Below, piece after piece: positions 8,723 to 17,656 of a DNA stretch of 64,000 nt (its first letter is position 1; each line of letters starts with the position of its first letter). The translations under genes and the position numbers were made by a program. This stretch comes from Serratia fonticola (GTDB lineage: Bacteria > Pseudomonadota > Gammaproteobacteria > Enterobacterales > Enterobacteriaceae), in the NCBI RefSeq assembly GCF_001006005.1, contig NZ_CP011254.1, positions 2,728,001 to 2,792,000 on the forward strand, read 5' to 3'. Under the pieces are notes generated by a model. The model was not told where the DNA came from. It ran no database searches and was given only the letters and a program-made list of their open reading frames with translations.

Positions 8723-9882
8723 TGAAGCTGAAGATGTTTGGCAAGGCTCGCCGTCTGGTAATGCTCGCCTTGCTGTGCCTGGTGGCCTTGATCGGCGCGA
8801 TCGTCTGGTACGTCTCTACACCAGCGCAGGATCATACCTATGACACCGAAGAGATCACCCGTGGCGATATCGAAAAAACCGTGCTGGCCACCGGCATTCT
8901 TAAACCGGCACTGCAGGTCAGCGTTGGTGCCCAGGTTAACGGGCAATTGCAAAAGCTGTATGTGAAGCAGGGCGATCGTGTCACCCGCGGGCAGTTGCTG
9001 GCGGAAATTGACCCGACCTTGCAACAGAACGCACTGCGTAAATCGCAAGCGGCCCTGCAAAGCGCCGAAGCGCAAAAGCAAGTCACCCAGGCAACGCTCA
9101 AGCAATATCAACAGGAATTGAAGCGTCAGTTGAGGCTGGATCGTGATGGTTCAGGCGTGAAAAGCGATCTGGAGAGGGCGCAGGCACAGCTCCAAACTCA
9201 GGTTGCCCAGTTGAAGGTCAACGACGCACAGATCGTCCAGGCGCAGATGGAGCTGGAAACGGCCAAGGCCAATCTGGGCTTTACCCGCATCGTTGCGCCG
9301 ATCGACGGTGAAGTGCTGGGTATTGTGACCAAGGAAGGGCAGACCATCGTGTCGTCACAAACCGTCCCGACCATTCTGGTGCTGGCGGATGTGGACACCA
9401 TGACGGTACACACCCGTATTTCGGAGACCGATATCCTGAAGGTGCGCGTAGGGCAACCGCTGTGGTTTTACGTGGTGGCCGATCCAAAACAGCGCTACGA
9501 AAGCGTGATGGGCTCTATCCAGGAAGCCCCCAATGAGGCTTTGCAGGAAGACAACGCATCAAGTTCCTCCAATCAGCAGGCTTCGGCGGTGTATTACAGC
9601 GGCGTATTTGCTATCGCCAACAGTAAGCGCCTGCTGCGAACTTCGATGACCGCCCAGGTATTTATCATTACCGAGCAGGCGAAGAACGCCCTGCGTGTCC
9701 CGGTGGCGGCCTTTGGTGAACAACAGGGTAAAGATCGTTATCAGGTACAGGTGATGAACGGTAAACAGCTTGAGTCACGCTGGGTGCGCATCGGCCTGAA
9801 CGACCGCCAGTTTGCCGAAGTAAAAGAAGGGCTGAAAGAGGGCGACCGCGTGGTATTGGCGGGGAGCGCTAGCAATGGTTAA
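8722..9882 (+). CDS. MacA/HlyD-type periplasmic adaptor
   Basis: A membrane-fusion protein of about 386 residues. The N-terminal anchor is about residues 10-30. The lipoyl half-motif GAQVNGQLQKLYVKQGDRV leads into a long alpha-helical hairpin rich in Gln, Ala and Lys (about 95-180), then the second lipoyl half and beta-barrel with IVAPIDGEVLGIVTKEGQ. This is the MacA arrangement. I chose ATG 8722, which overlaps the transporter stop (TGATG); an in-frame GTG at 8716 is possible. It overlaps the MacB-like gene by eight bases. It should join the inner-membrane pump to the outer-membrane channel encoded next. Confidence 0.9.
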   Translation: MKLKMFGKARRLVMLALLCLVALIGAIVWYVSTPAQDHTYDTEEITRGDIEKTVLATGILKPALQVSVGAQVNGQLQKLYVKQGDRVTRGQLLAEIDPTLQQNALRKSQAALQSAEAQKQVTQATLKQYQQELKRQLRLDRDGSGVKSDLERAQAQLQTQVAQLKVNDAQIVQAQMELETAKANLGFTRIVAPIDGEVLGIVTKEGQTIVSSQTVPTILVLADVDTMTVHTRISETDILKVRVGQPLWFYVVADPKQRYESVMGSIQEAPNEALQEDNASSSSNQQASAVYYSGVFAIANSKRLLRTSMTAQVFIITEQAKNALRVPVAAFGEQQGKDRYQVQVMNGKQLESRWVRIGLNDRQFAEVKEGLKEGDRVVLAGSASNG

Positions 9883-11830
9883 GCCATCTTCTGCGTTGAT
9901 CTCACTGAGCGGTATCTCCCGGCATTTTGTTTCTGGGTTGCAGACCGTAGCGGTACTGAAAAATGTCTCCCTCTCCATCCAACCGGGCGAGATGGTGGCG
10001 ATCGTTGGTGCGTCCGGCTCGGGGAAATCCACGTTGATGAACATCATCGGCTGCCTGGATAAACCCACCGAAGGTGAGATGCAGATCAAAGGTATCTCCA
10101 CCCAACTCGCCAGCAGTGAGCAGTTGGCCGAGTTACGCAGCCAGTACATCGGGTTTATTTTTCAGCGTTATCACCTGATGCCTTATCTGAGCGCCAGCGA
10201 AAACGTCGCCATTCCTGCCCTGTATACCGCGATGCCTGCGGCGGAACGCCAGACGCGTGCCGAATACCTGCTGACCCGGCTTGGGTTGCAACAGCGGATG
10301 AACTACAAACCGGCGCAGCTCTCCGGCGGGCAACAGCAGCGCGTCAGTATTGCCCGCGCGTTGATGAACGGGGCGGAAATTATTCTGGCCGATGAACCGA
10401 CCGGTGCGCTCGATCGCGCCAGTGGGCAGGAGTTGATGGAAATCCTGCACTCCCTGCACCGCTCGGGGCACACCATCATTATCGTCACCCACGATCGGGA
10501 TGTCGCCAACCAGGCGCAGCGTATTATTGAAATCAGCGACGGTGAAATTATTGCCGATAGGCGCAATGAAGCGGTCGCGCCACAGAAAACCCGGCCCGTA
10601 TTACCGGTGGTCGCTGCCACAGGACGCATGCCGTTTTGGCAGAGCGTACAAGAGGCGATCAAGATGGCCTGGCGTGCGCTGATGGGGCACCGTGCCAGAG
10701 CCTTCCTGTCGATGTTGGGCATCATTATCGGTGTCTCTTCCGTGGTGTCGTCAATGGCGGTGGGTGAGGGCGCACGGCAAAATATTCTTAGGGAGATCGG
10801 TCAACTGGGCAACAGCACGTTGGAGATCCGCCCTGGTGAGGGGAGAGGGAAAGTACGGCCTGACTTTGCCCGTGCACTGAAGGTCTCTGATGTAGAACTG
10901 TTGGCTCGCCAGCAGTATGTCGACAGCGTGTCGCCAGTCGTCAGCAAAACCGTGGCTGCGGTGCGCGGTGGCAAAGAGGTGATGGTGGCGATTTCCGGCA
11001 TCAGCAATGCCTATTTCCGCGTGCAGGGCCTGCATTTTATCTCTGGTAACGGTTTTACCCAGCGCGATCTGGACGAGCGGGAACCGGTGGTGATTATTGA
11101 CCCGGAATTACGCGATACGCTGTTTGAAACGGATGAAACACCAGAAGGGGAAATCATCCAGCTTGGCGGTACGCCTTACCGGGTGATCGGCATTGCCGAG
11201 CGTAAAGGCGGCAAATTCAGCGGCATGATGCTGGGCGCCTGGATGCCCTATACCGCGCTGCTGGAGCGCATGTCCGGCGATATGCCGATCGAGTCCATGA
11301 CCTTGCGTGTACGTGACGGGCTTTCACCGCATGAGGTACAGGGACGAGTGGAAAAACTAGTAGAACAGGCTCATGGCCAGCGTGACTTTTATACCCAGAC
11401 CAACGATCAGATGACGCAGGCCATCCGCAAGGCGTCGGATTCGATGAATCTGCTGATCACCGCTATTGCCGGGATTTCACTGCTGGTGGGGGGGGTTGGC
11501 GTGATGAACATCATGCTGGTTTCGGTCACCGAGCGTACCCACGAGATCGGCATCCGTCTTTCAGTCGGCGCACGGCCAGCGGACATAATGCGCCAGTTCC
11601 TGATTGAAGCGATGGTGATCTGCTCGCTGGGCGGGTTGATTGGCATTATTGGTTCCGGGTTGGCCGGGGTAATTTTCTCCCAGGTGACTCAAGAGTTCTC
11701 GATGATCTTTACCTGGCCACCGTTGGTACTTGCCTGCGGGTTCTCTGCACTGATCGGCCTGGGTTTTGGCTTTTTCCCGGCGCGCAATGCGGCACGTCTT
11801 CATCCAACGGAGGCGCTGGCGCGCGAATGA
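9875..11830 (+). CDS. MacB-type ABC transporter (ATPase and FtsX-like permease)
   Basis: A 651-residue MacB family protein. The N-terminal ATPase has Walker A GASGSGKST (45-53), signature LSGGQQQRVSIARAL and Walker B IILADEPTGALD. Four membrane helices follow in the MacB/FtsX layout: one near 280, a large periplasmic domain, then three at the C-terminus including ISLLVGGVGVMNIMLVSVTERT. MacB uses ATP to drive export of substrates already in the periplasm, rather than moving them across the inner membrane. Here this fits a second export step for a product released by the C39 transporter. The gene overlaps both neighbours. Confidence 0.93.
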   Translation: MVKPSSALISLSGISRHFVSGLQTVAVLKNVSLSIQPGEMVAIVGASGSGKSTLMNIIGCLDKPTEGEMQIKGISTQLASSEQLAELRSQYIGFIFQRYHLMPYLSASENVAIPALYTAMPAAERQTRAEYLLTRLGLQQRMNYKPAQLSGGQQQRVSIARALMNGAEIILADEPTGALDRASGQELMEILHSLHRSGHTIIIVTHDRDVANQAQRIIEISDGEIIADRRNEAVAPQKTRPVLPVVAATGRMPFWQSVQEAIKMAWRALMGHRARAFLSMLGIIIGVSSVVSSMAVGEGARQNILREIGQLGNSTLEIRPGEGRGKVRPDFARALKVSDVELLARQQYVDSVSPVVSKTVAAVRGGKEVMVAISGISNAYFRVQGLHFISGNGFTQRDLDEREPVVIIDPELRDTLFETDETPEGEIIQLGGTPYRVIGIAERKGGKFSGMMLGAWMPYTALLERMSGDMPIESMTLRVRDGLSPHEVQGRVEKLVEQAHGQRDFYTQTNDQMTQAIRKASDSMNLLITAIAGISLLVGGVGVMNIMLVSVTERTHEIGIRLSVGARPADIMRQFLIEAMVICSLGGLIGIIGSGLAGVIFSQVTQEFSMIFTWPPLVLACGFSALIGLGFGFFPARNAARLHPTEALARE

Positions 11831-13221
11831 TGATGAAAAAGCTTTCTCTGACCATCTTGTTGCCCCTGCTGCTGAGCGGCTGTGGTTCCTTGACGAAAAG
11901 CGATTATCAGCGGCCAATGCTGTCGGTGCCCGCCGAGTGGCGAGTGCAGGATACTGGTTCAGGCTATCTGCAACACACTGACCACTGGTGGGATAACTTC
12001 GAGGATCCACAGCTCTCGATGCTGATCGGACGCGCGCTAACCAGCAACAACGATCTGGCCATCGCGGGCATACAGCTGCAGCAGGCCCGATTGGCGGCTG
12101 GGTTAACCGATACCAATTTAACGCCTGATGTTTCAGTTACGGGTAGCGCTAACAACAACAAAAACCTGCGGAATAATACGACTCCGACGGAATCTTACAG
12201 CACAACGTTGTCGCTGAGCTATGAGCTGGATCTGTGGGGTAAATTGGCGCGAGCGAGGGAGCAGGCGCAGTGGCAGGTTGAAGCCACGGAGCAGGATCGG
12301 CAAAACACCGCGCTGACGCTGATCGGCAATACGGCGCAGTATTATTGGCAGATCGCCAGCCTTAACCAGAAGATAAAACAGCAGCAAGCGGGTCTGGAAA
12401 TCAGTCAGCAGACGCTGGCTCTGGTGCAGTCACGTTATGCTTCCGGTGCTGCCGGACAGCTCGATCTGTTACAGGCGAAACAGTCGTTGCTTAATCGTGA
12501 GAACACCTATCGCACGTTGCAACAGCAGCGGGAAGAGAACCGTAATGCGCTGGCGATCCTGTTTAACCGTTCGCCCACCGATCGTCAGGCAGAGCGCAGC
12601 TCGCTGGACATCAATCAGGATGTGCCAATTGCCAAAGTGCTGCCGGTTGAGGTCATTGCCCGCCGTCCAGACGTGAAGGCGGCGGAAGGGCGTCTGCGAG
12701 CAGCCCTGGCCGGTTCGGATGTGGAGCGTTTAAGCTTCTATCCATCGCTGTCACTGGCGGCCTCACTCGGCTCTGCCAGCAGCATTTTCTCTCAATGGTT
12801 CAGCAATCCGGTCAGGACGCTGGGAGCCAACGCTGCGTTGCCGTTTGTGCAATGGAACACGGTGCAATTGACCATTGAGAAGTCGGATTTGGACGTCAAA
12901 CAGGCGGCGATCGTCTTTCGCAGCCAGGTCTACAACGCGCTTGCCGACGTGGATAACGCCATGTCGCAACGGCTCAGCTATCAACAGCAAAAAATCAATC
13001 AGCAACAGAATCTGCAGCTTAGCCAGCAGCGTCTGGTATTGGCCAGAAGCCAGTACCAGGCGGGGGCCGTCTCTTTCCAGAGCCTACTGGATGCCGAGGA
13101 CGATCTGCTGACCATCGAAACCAATTTGTCAGATCTGCAGTACAACTACCTCAATGCCACCATGAAGCTGTGGTTGGCGTTGGGCGGCGGTGTGGAAAAA
13201 GACAGTGATATAACAGGATGA
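11827..13221 (+). CDS. TolC/NodT-family outer-membrane channel lipoprotein
   Basis: A 464-residue outer-membrane efflux protein. The signal peptide ends in the lipobox LLLSGC, so the mature protein should be lipidated, as in the NodT/OprM group. Two OEP repeats with long amphipathic helices follow; the second contains RRPDVKAAEGRLRAA, a hallmark of the family. It overlaps macB by four bases (ATGA), so adaptor, pump and channel are made together as a dedicated tripartite exporter independent of the housekeeping TolC. Confidence 0.92.
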   Translation: MMMKKLSLTILLPLLLSGCGSLTKSDYQRPMLSVPAEWRVQDTGSGYLQHTDHWWDNFEDPQLSMLIGRALTSNNDLAIAGIQLQQARLAAGLTDTNLTPDVSVTGSANNNKNLRNNTTPTESYSTTLSLSYELDLWGKLARAREQAQWQVEATEQDRQNTALTLIGNTAQYYWQIASLNQKIKQQQAGLEISQQTLALVQSRYASGAAGQLDLLQAKQSLLNRENTYRTLQQQREENRNALAILFNRSPTDRQAERSSLDINQDVPIAKVLPVEVIARRPDVKAAEGRLRAALAGSDVERLSFYPSLSLAASLGSASSIFSQWFSNPVRTLGANAALPFVQWNTVQLTIEKSDLDVKQAAIVFRSQVYNALADVDNAMSQRLSYQQQKINQQQNLQLSQQRLVLARSQYQAGAVSFQSLLDAEDDLLTIETNLSDLQYNYLNATMKLWLALGGGVEKDSDITG

Positions 13222-13225
13222 GATC

Positions 13226-14476
13226 ATGAATAAAGATGCTTTGTCACGTCGCGTGGTGGTTACAGGCTTTGGTGCGGTCACGCCATTGGGGATGAATGCC
13301 GAGCAAAGCTGGGCGGCGATTATGGATTATCAGTTGGGCTACCGCTATTTCGATCGGTCCGCCGTAGGGATCCAGTCACGTTTCTTCGGGGTGATCGACG
13401 ATGAACCCAGCCTGAAAGGCGTTCCTGCGGCGATCCGTCGCCGCCTGCCACGTTTTGCCCGCCTGGCGTTGGGGGCGGCCCGCGAAGCGATGGAGATGGC
13501 CTTCCACGGGGAGAGCCCGGCGGCCTATTACGATCTGCTTGAGTGCGGCACCATCATCGGCAGCGGCTGGGCGGGTCAGGATGAAACCCATATTAATTAC
13601 GAAGGCTATCTGCGCACGGGGTTAGGCTCACCGTTTGGCTGTTTCCTGTCTATGCCGAATGCGGCAACGGCGGCCTGTAGCCTGTACTGGGGCCTGCGCG
13701 GTTATCAAAATAGCCCGATTGCGGCCTGTGCCACCGGGACGATCGCCATCGGCGATGCGTTTGAGGTGATCCGCAGTGGCCGTGCCTCGATGATGCTGGC
13801 CGGGGCTGGCGAGTCGCTGTGTACCGATGCCGCCGTATGGAACATCGATATCCTGCGCGCCTTGGCGAGTGAGCAGGATGATGCCAGCAAGGCCTGCTGC
13901 CCATTCAGCCTCGATCGCAACGGCTTTGTCCTGTCCGAAGGTGCTGCCGTGTTGTGCCTGGAAGAGCGCGAAGCCGCACTGGCGCGTGGGGCAACCATCC
14001 TGGGGGAAATCAAGGGCTATGGCAATTACTCCGATGCCTTCGACTTTACCGCACCGGCGGAAGACAAGATTGCCCGGGTGAAAACCATCCAGCATGCCTT
14101 GCGCCAGGCCGGGGTAACGGCGGAGGAGATTGACTATATCAATGCGCATGGCACGTCTACGCCTCTCAACGATCTGAATGAAACCCAAGCGATCAAGCTG
14201 GCCTTCGGCGAGGCGGCCTATAGCACCCCGCTTTCCAGCACCAAGTCTTACTCCGGGCATCTGATTGCGGCGGCAGGCAGCTTTGAATCCATCATCTGTC
14301 TGCAAGCGTTGCAGCATCAGCTGATGCCAGCCACCTGTCACCTGAAAAATGCCGATCCGGAGTGCGATCTGGACTACATCAGCGAAGGGCATCGCCCGGC
14401 CCGGTTACAGAACATCTTGAATCTGAGCTTTGGTTTCGGTGGTGCTAACGCGGCGTTGGTTATCGGGCAGGCATGA
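13226..14476 (+). CDS. Beta-ketoacyl-ACP synthase (FabF-like)
   Basis: A 416-residue condensing enzyme of the KAS II/FabF type. The Cys-His-His triad is C168 in AACATG, H308 in NAHGTSTPLND and H345 in SGHLIAAAG, with the conserved Lys at 340, so it should be an active elongating enzyme and not a chain-length factor. It extends an acyl-ACP by two carbons from malonyl-ACP. It starts five bases after the channel gene and overlaps the dehydratase. It differs enough from housekeeping FabF (for example FDRSAVGIQSRFFG near the N-terminus) to be a specialised paralogue. Confidence 0.9.
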   Translation: MNKDALSRRVVVTGFGAVTPLGMNAEQSWAAIMDYQLGYRYFDRSAVGIQSRFFGVIDDEPSLKGVPAAIRRRLPRFARLALGAAREAMEMAFHGESPAAYYDLLECGTIIGSGWAGQDETHINYEGYLRTGLGSPFGCFLSMPNAATAACSLYWGLRGYQNSPIAACATGTIAIGDAFEVIRSGRASMMLAGAGESLCTDAAVWNIDILRALASEQDDASKACCPFSLDRNGFVLSEGAAVLCLEEREAALARGATILGEIKGYGNYSDAFDFTAPAEDKIARVKTIQHALRQAGVTAEEIDYINAHGTSTPLNDLNETQAIKLAFGEAAYSTPLSSTKSYSGHLIAAAGSFESIICLQALQHQLMPATCHLKNADPECDLDYISEGHRPARLQNILNLSFGFGGANAALVIGQA

Positions 14477-15282
14477 GCATGATCCTCAACTATACCCTGC
14501 GTGATGCTGAAGAGTGGGCCGCCTTTTCCGGCGACTACAACCCGATCCATTTTGATCTGCAGCACGTGCGCAAAATGGGGGCCGATCAGCTAAGTGTCCA
14601 CGGGATGCGTGCGATGCTGGACATGAAACGTCATCTGAGTGAGGTGTTGCTTGCGACTCCGCTGGAGCATGACTTTTATGTTTTCAGCGCTCGCATGCGC
14701 CGACCGGTGCTGTGCCAGACGCCGTATCACTTGCAGATAGCGGGCAGCGGCAAGCAGATCACCGGCAAGTTGCTGGACAGTGTCACGCAGGAAAGCTGTT
14801 TCAACAGCAAACTGGCTCCGGCTCAGTCGTTAGAGCCGGTAGCTTCTGAGTATGAGCATGCGCTGACCGTTAACGAGGTGATGGCTCTCAGCCAGCGGTT
14901 CCCGGGACAGGCGTCGGAGGCCACTCAGGCGTGGAGTTTCTTTGACGCCCTGCTGTTCCAATTGCTGGTGAAATCCCCGGAAACCTTGGCGGCGCTGACG
15001 ACGGCGCTGCCGGAACTGCAGGTCGCTACGTTGATTGAGGTGTTTGCCCAGCTCCCGGTGGTACAGACGCACCATGAGACCCACTTCAGCGCCCGATTAT
15101 TCAACCCCGAAACGCTATTTGCACCCGAAGATCGGCTGTACTACCGCATTCAGCCGATGCTGGTGATCGGGGACCGAAGCAGCGGATTTGTGTTACGCGC
15201 GGTGATCGAGGCCAGAACGCAGTGGCAAGCGTTGCTTGTCACCTCGGTGACCTTAAAAACATGGCCAATGGCCGACAACTAA
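14473..15282 (+). CDS. MaoC-like (hot-dog) 3-hydroxyacyl-ACP dehydratase
   Basis: A 269-residue protein. The N-terminal half has the hydratase-2 signature FSGDYNPIHFD, with the catalytic Asp and His, followed by VHGM. It should dehydrate 3-hydroxyacyl-ACP to the enoyl form. The C-terminal half (about 150-269) shows no clear catalytic motif and may be a second, inactive hot-dog fold. The gene overlaps the ketosynthase by four bases and precedes the ACP gene by 16 bases. A MaoC-type rather than FabA/FabZ-type dehydratase suggests recruitment from specialised metabolism. Confidence 0.8.
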   Translation: MSMILNYTLRDAEEWAAFSGDYNPIHFDLQHVRKMGADQLSVHGMRAMLDMKRHLSEVLLATPLEHDFYVFSARMRRPVLCQTPYHLQIAGSGKQITGKLLDSVTQESCFNSKLAPAQSLEPVASEYEHALTVNEVMALSQRFPGQASEATQAWSFFDALLFQLLVKSPETLAALTTALPELQVATLIEVFAQLPVVQTHHETHFSARLFNPETLFAPEDRLYYRIQPMLVIGDRSSGFVLRAVIEARTQWQALLVTSVTLKTWPMADN

Positions 15283-15298
15283 ACATAGGGATATTACC

Positions 15299-15547
15299 AT
15301 GGGAAATTACCAACAGGTTTACGACATCGTTACTGAAATGATTTGTGATGCCAAAGATCTTGAGATGGCCGATCTGGCCCCAGAGATGCCTCTGCAGCAG
15401 TTGAAGCTGGACAGCCTGGACTATGTGGAGCTGATGGTGCTGGCCAAGCGTGAGTTCGGAGTCACGCTCAACGCCGAAATGTTCATCAATCAGCCGAATA
15501 TGACGCTGGGTGAGCTCTGTCAAAGCCTGGCTGACACGCAAAAGTAA
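15299..15547 (+). CDS. Acyl carrier protein
   Basis: An 82-residue ACP. The phosphopantetheine serine is S39 in LKLDSLDYVEL, within the expected four-helix pattern; residues 1-20 form the first helix. An AGGGAT ribosome site lies upstream of the ATG. It would carry the growing acyl chain for the adjacent ketosynthase, dehydratase and ketoreductase and act as donor for the LpxL-like acyltransferase. Having its own ACP separates this pathway from primary fatty-acid synthesis. Confidence 0.92.
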   Translation: MGNYQQVYDIVTEMICDAKDLEMADLAPEMPLQQLKLDSLDYVELMVLAKREFGVTLNAEMFINQPNMTLGELCQSLADTQK

Positions 15548-15551
15548 TCCT

Positions 15552-16286
15552 ATGACTAAACAATGGGTATTAGTGACCGGGGGTAGCCGGGGGATTGGCC
15601 GCGCGTTAGTGGAAGAACTGGCCAAGCAGTGGAACGTGGTGTTCACTTGCCGTAGCGGCCAGTCGGCCAGCGCGGCGGTGATTGCAACCTGCGCGGGTTT
15701 GCCGGGTTGGGTGGAAAGCTGCGTCTGTGACGGCAGTGACGAGCAGGCGGTGAACCTAGTGGCTCCACAGTTGCTGACACGCCTCGGAGCGCCTTTTGCG
15801 GTGATCCACAACGCCGGGATCACGCTGGATGATTTGCATATCCAGCAAACAGGTGAGCGCTGGCGGCAGGTGATCGACACCAACCTCAACGCCATCTTCT
15901 ACTGGAACCGGCACCTGCTGCCCGCCATGATGGCACAGGGGGAGGGGGCGATGGTGCTGATGTCTTCAGTGACGGGCATCAAGGGCAATACCGGGCAAAC
16001 GGCCTATGGGGCCAGTAAGGCGGCGATGATCGGCATGGGGAAATCTCTGGCGCTGGAAGTGGCCCGTTTTGGTATCCGGGTGAACTGCCTGCTGCCCGGG
16101 ATTATCGAAAGCGAGATGACGCAGGCCATTCCGCCGGAGGCGCTGAAGGCGCTGCGCAAGCAAATTCCTCTGCGCCGCCTGGGCAAAGCCAGCGAAGTGG
16201 CGCGTACCACCGCGTTTCTCATCGGTGATGACAGCCGTTATATGACGGGCCAAAGCCTGATCCTTGACGGGGGTTTGACCGTCTAA
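15552..16286 (+). CDS. 3-oxoacyl-ACP reductase (FabG-like SDR)
   Basis: A 244-residue short-chain dehydrogenase. The nucleotide-binding motif is TGGSRGIGRA near the N-terminus, NAG follows, and the catalytic residues are Ser in MSSVTG and Tyr/Lys in YGASK. It reduces the 3-keto group on the ACP-bound chain. The ATG at 15552 begins five bases after the ACP stop; a longer frame back to 15510 overlaps the ACP and is not needed. Last gene of the cluster, followed by a hairpin at 16310-16333. No enoyl reductase follows. Confidence 0.9.
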   Translation: MTKQWVLVTGGSRGIGRALVEELAKQWNVVFTCRSGQSASAAVIATCAGLPGWVESCVCDGSDEQAVNLVAPQLLTRLGAPFAVIHNAGITLDDLHIQQTGERWRQVIDTNLNAIFYWNRHLLPAMMAQGEGAMVLMSSVTGIKGNTGQTAYGASKAAMIGMGKSLALEVARFGIRVNCLLPGIIESEMTQAIPPEALKALRKQIPLRRLGKASEVARTTAFLIGDDSRYMTGQSLILDGGLTV

Positions 16287-16309
16287 GGCAAGCCTGGTTT
16301 ACTCTTCTA

Positions 16310-16333
16310 TTGGGGTATCTCTGCATACCCCAA
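16310..16333 (+). terminator. Hairpin at the end of the acyl/peptide export cluster
   Basis: TTGGGGTAT (16310-16318) and ATACCCCAA (16325-16333) form a perfect nine-base stem with a six-base loop, 24 bases after the ketoreductase stop. The following bases are not T-rich, so it may be a weak or Rho-assisted terminator. Confidence 0.6.
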
Positions 16334-16638
16334 GTGCTTTCGATAACCCCCTATTGCCTCACCTCAGAGCATCCACGATCGCCCCTCCTTCTATCAAATG
16401 GTGAGTCTAGCTTACGATCTGCACGGTTAATAAAGCACCGTTGCTAAGATCTCCTGTTCAAAAAATAGACTTTCCCACACGTTATTACCACAGGGGGAAA
16501 TGAATAAATGGCACTAAAACCGCTGAAATTCGATTTATTCCACAAAGTTATGCTGAGCATCAGGTTGTAGCTTGACCAGAATTTTCTTATAGCGTTAAAT
16601 CCAATATCTGAAAAAAAACGTGTATAGGGAAATACCGC
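16334..16638. other. Non-coding stretch between the cluster and the fim recombinases
   Basis: About 300 bases with no plausible gene on either strand. AT content rises towards the recombinase gene. I see no repeat or confident promoter; it should hold the promoter of the first recombinase. Confidence 0.5.
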
Positions 16639-17199
16639 ATGTCGGCTAACACCAATCGTAAGTTTTTGAGCATGGATGAAGTACAGCGTTTACTTGATGC
16701 AATTCCTGATCATAAGAATACCGTCCGTGATAAATGTATGTTGCTGGTTTGCTTCATTCATGGATTGCGCGTCTCCGAGCTCTGTAATCTGCGCCTGCAG
16801 GATCTGGATTTACTCAGCAAAAAATTGTATGTCAATCGCCTGAAAAACGGCTTTTCCGTCCAACATCCGATTCAGCCGCGTGAGCACTCCGCACTGGTCA
16901 GTTGGCTGGCCCTGCGCCCACAATATCTTGAAGCAGACAGTGATTTTCTGTTTCTGTCACGCCAGGGGGGGCGACTTTCTCGCCAGCAGATGCATCGCCT
17001 GTTCCGTGAGTACGGTGAACTTGCTGGACTGAATGTCCCCGTGCATCCGCATATGTTACGCCACGCCTGTGGTTATGCGCTGGCTGATGACGGCATTGAT
17101 ACTCGTTTAATCCAAGATTATCTGGGTCATAAAAATATTCAGAATACGGTAATTTATACTGCCAGTAACGCGGGGCGCTTTCGCTCGATTAGAATATAA
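16639..17199 (+). CDS. FimB/FimE-type tyrosine recombinase (first)
   Basis: A 186-residue tyrosine recombinase made only of the catalytic domain, the length typical of FimB and FimE. The catalytic set is complete: R44 (HGLRVSEL), H138 and R141 (HMLRH), H164 (LGHKN) and the nucleophile Y173 (VIYTASN). In E. coli, FimB and FimE invert the fimS promoter element upstream of fimA. Here a second such gene, a candidate invertible element (18236-18556) and fimA follow in the same order. Whether this one is bidirectional like FimB cannot be told from sequence. Confidence 0.92.
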   Translation: MSANTNRKFLSMDEVQRLLDAIPDHKNTVRDKCMLLVCFIHGLRVSELCNLRLQDLDLLSKKLYVNRLKNGFSVQHPIQPREHSALVSWLALRPQYLEADSDFLFLSRQGGRLSRQQMHRLFREYGELAGLNVPVHPHMLRHACGYALADDGIDTRLIQDYLGHKNIQNTVIYTASNAGRFRSIRI

Positions 17200-17656
17200 T
17201 TAAAATCTGCTTAAAAACAGTTTATTTAATCTATGATTGTTAGACTCATCCAATCTTGGTTGAGTTTAACATTAGATATATAGCCACCTCTAATTTATCA
17301 TGCGTTCATGGATAAGAATGTCATGAAGAGTAATGTATAAATCCAGTATTGTTTACTGCACTCATTATTAATGGGGTGTTTCATTATATTGTGATTTAAT
17401 TTTTTAGGATTTATCTCTTACTTAAGAAAGGATAATCCTTTAAATCATAGATCACTGGCTTTTCTATGGCATTTCTTTTTTTTTGTCGGATATCCTTAGC
17501 AATTCCATGGCTGTTGTCTTTTTTCCTCTCCGCTATACTGATCTGGGATAGGTTGAAGCTGTCGCAACCCTTGCATCAGCGATCCTATGAATCTTGTAGG
17601 TATGTAAAAGGATGAATAGCCCTGCACATTTTTTAGTAAAGTCACAGTGAGGCACT
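17200..17656. other. AT-rich gap between the two recombinase genes
   Basis: About 457 bases, strongly AT-rich, without a credible coding frame or clear repeat. E. coli has a similar long spacer between fimB and fimE. It presumably carries the promoter of the second recombinase. Confidence 0.5.
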
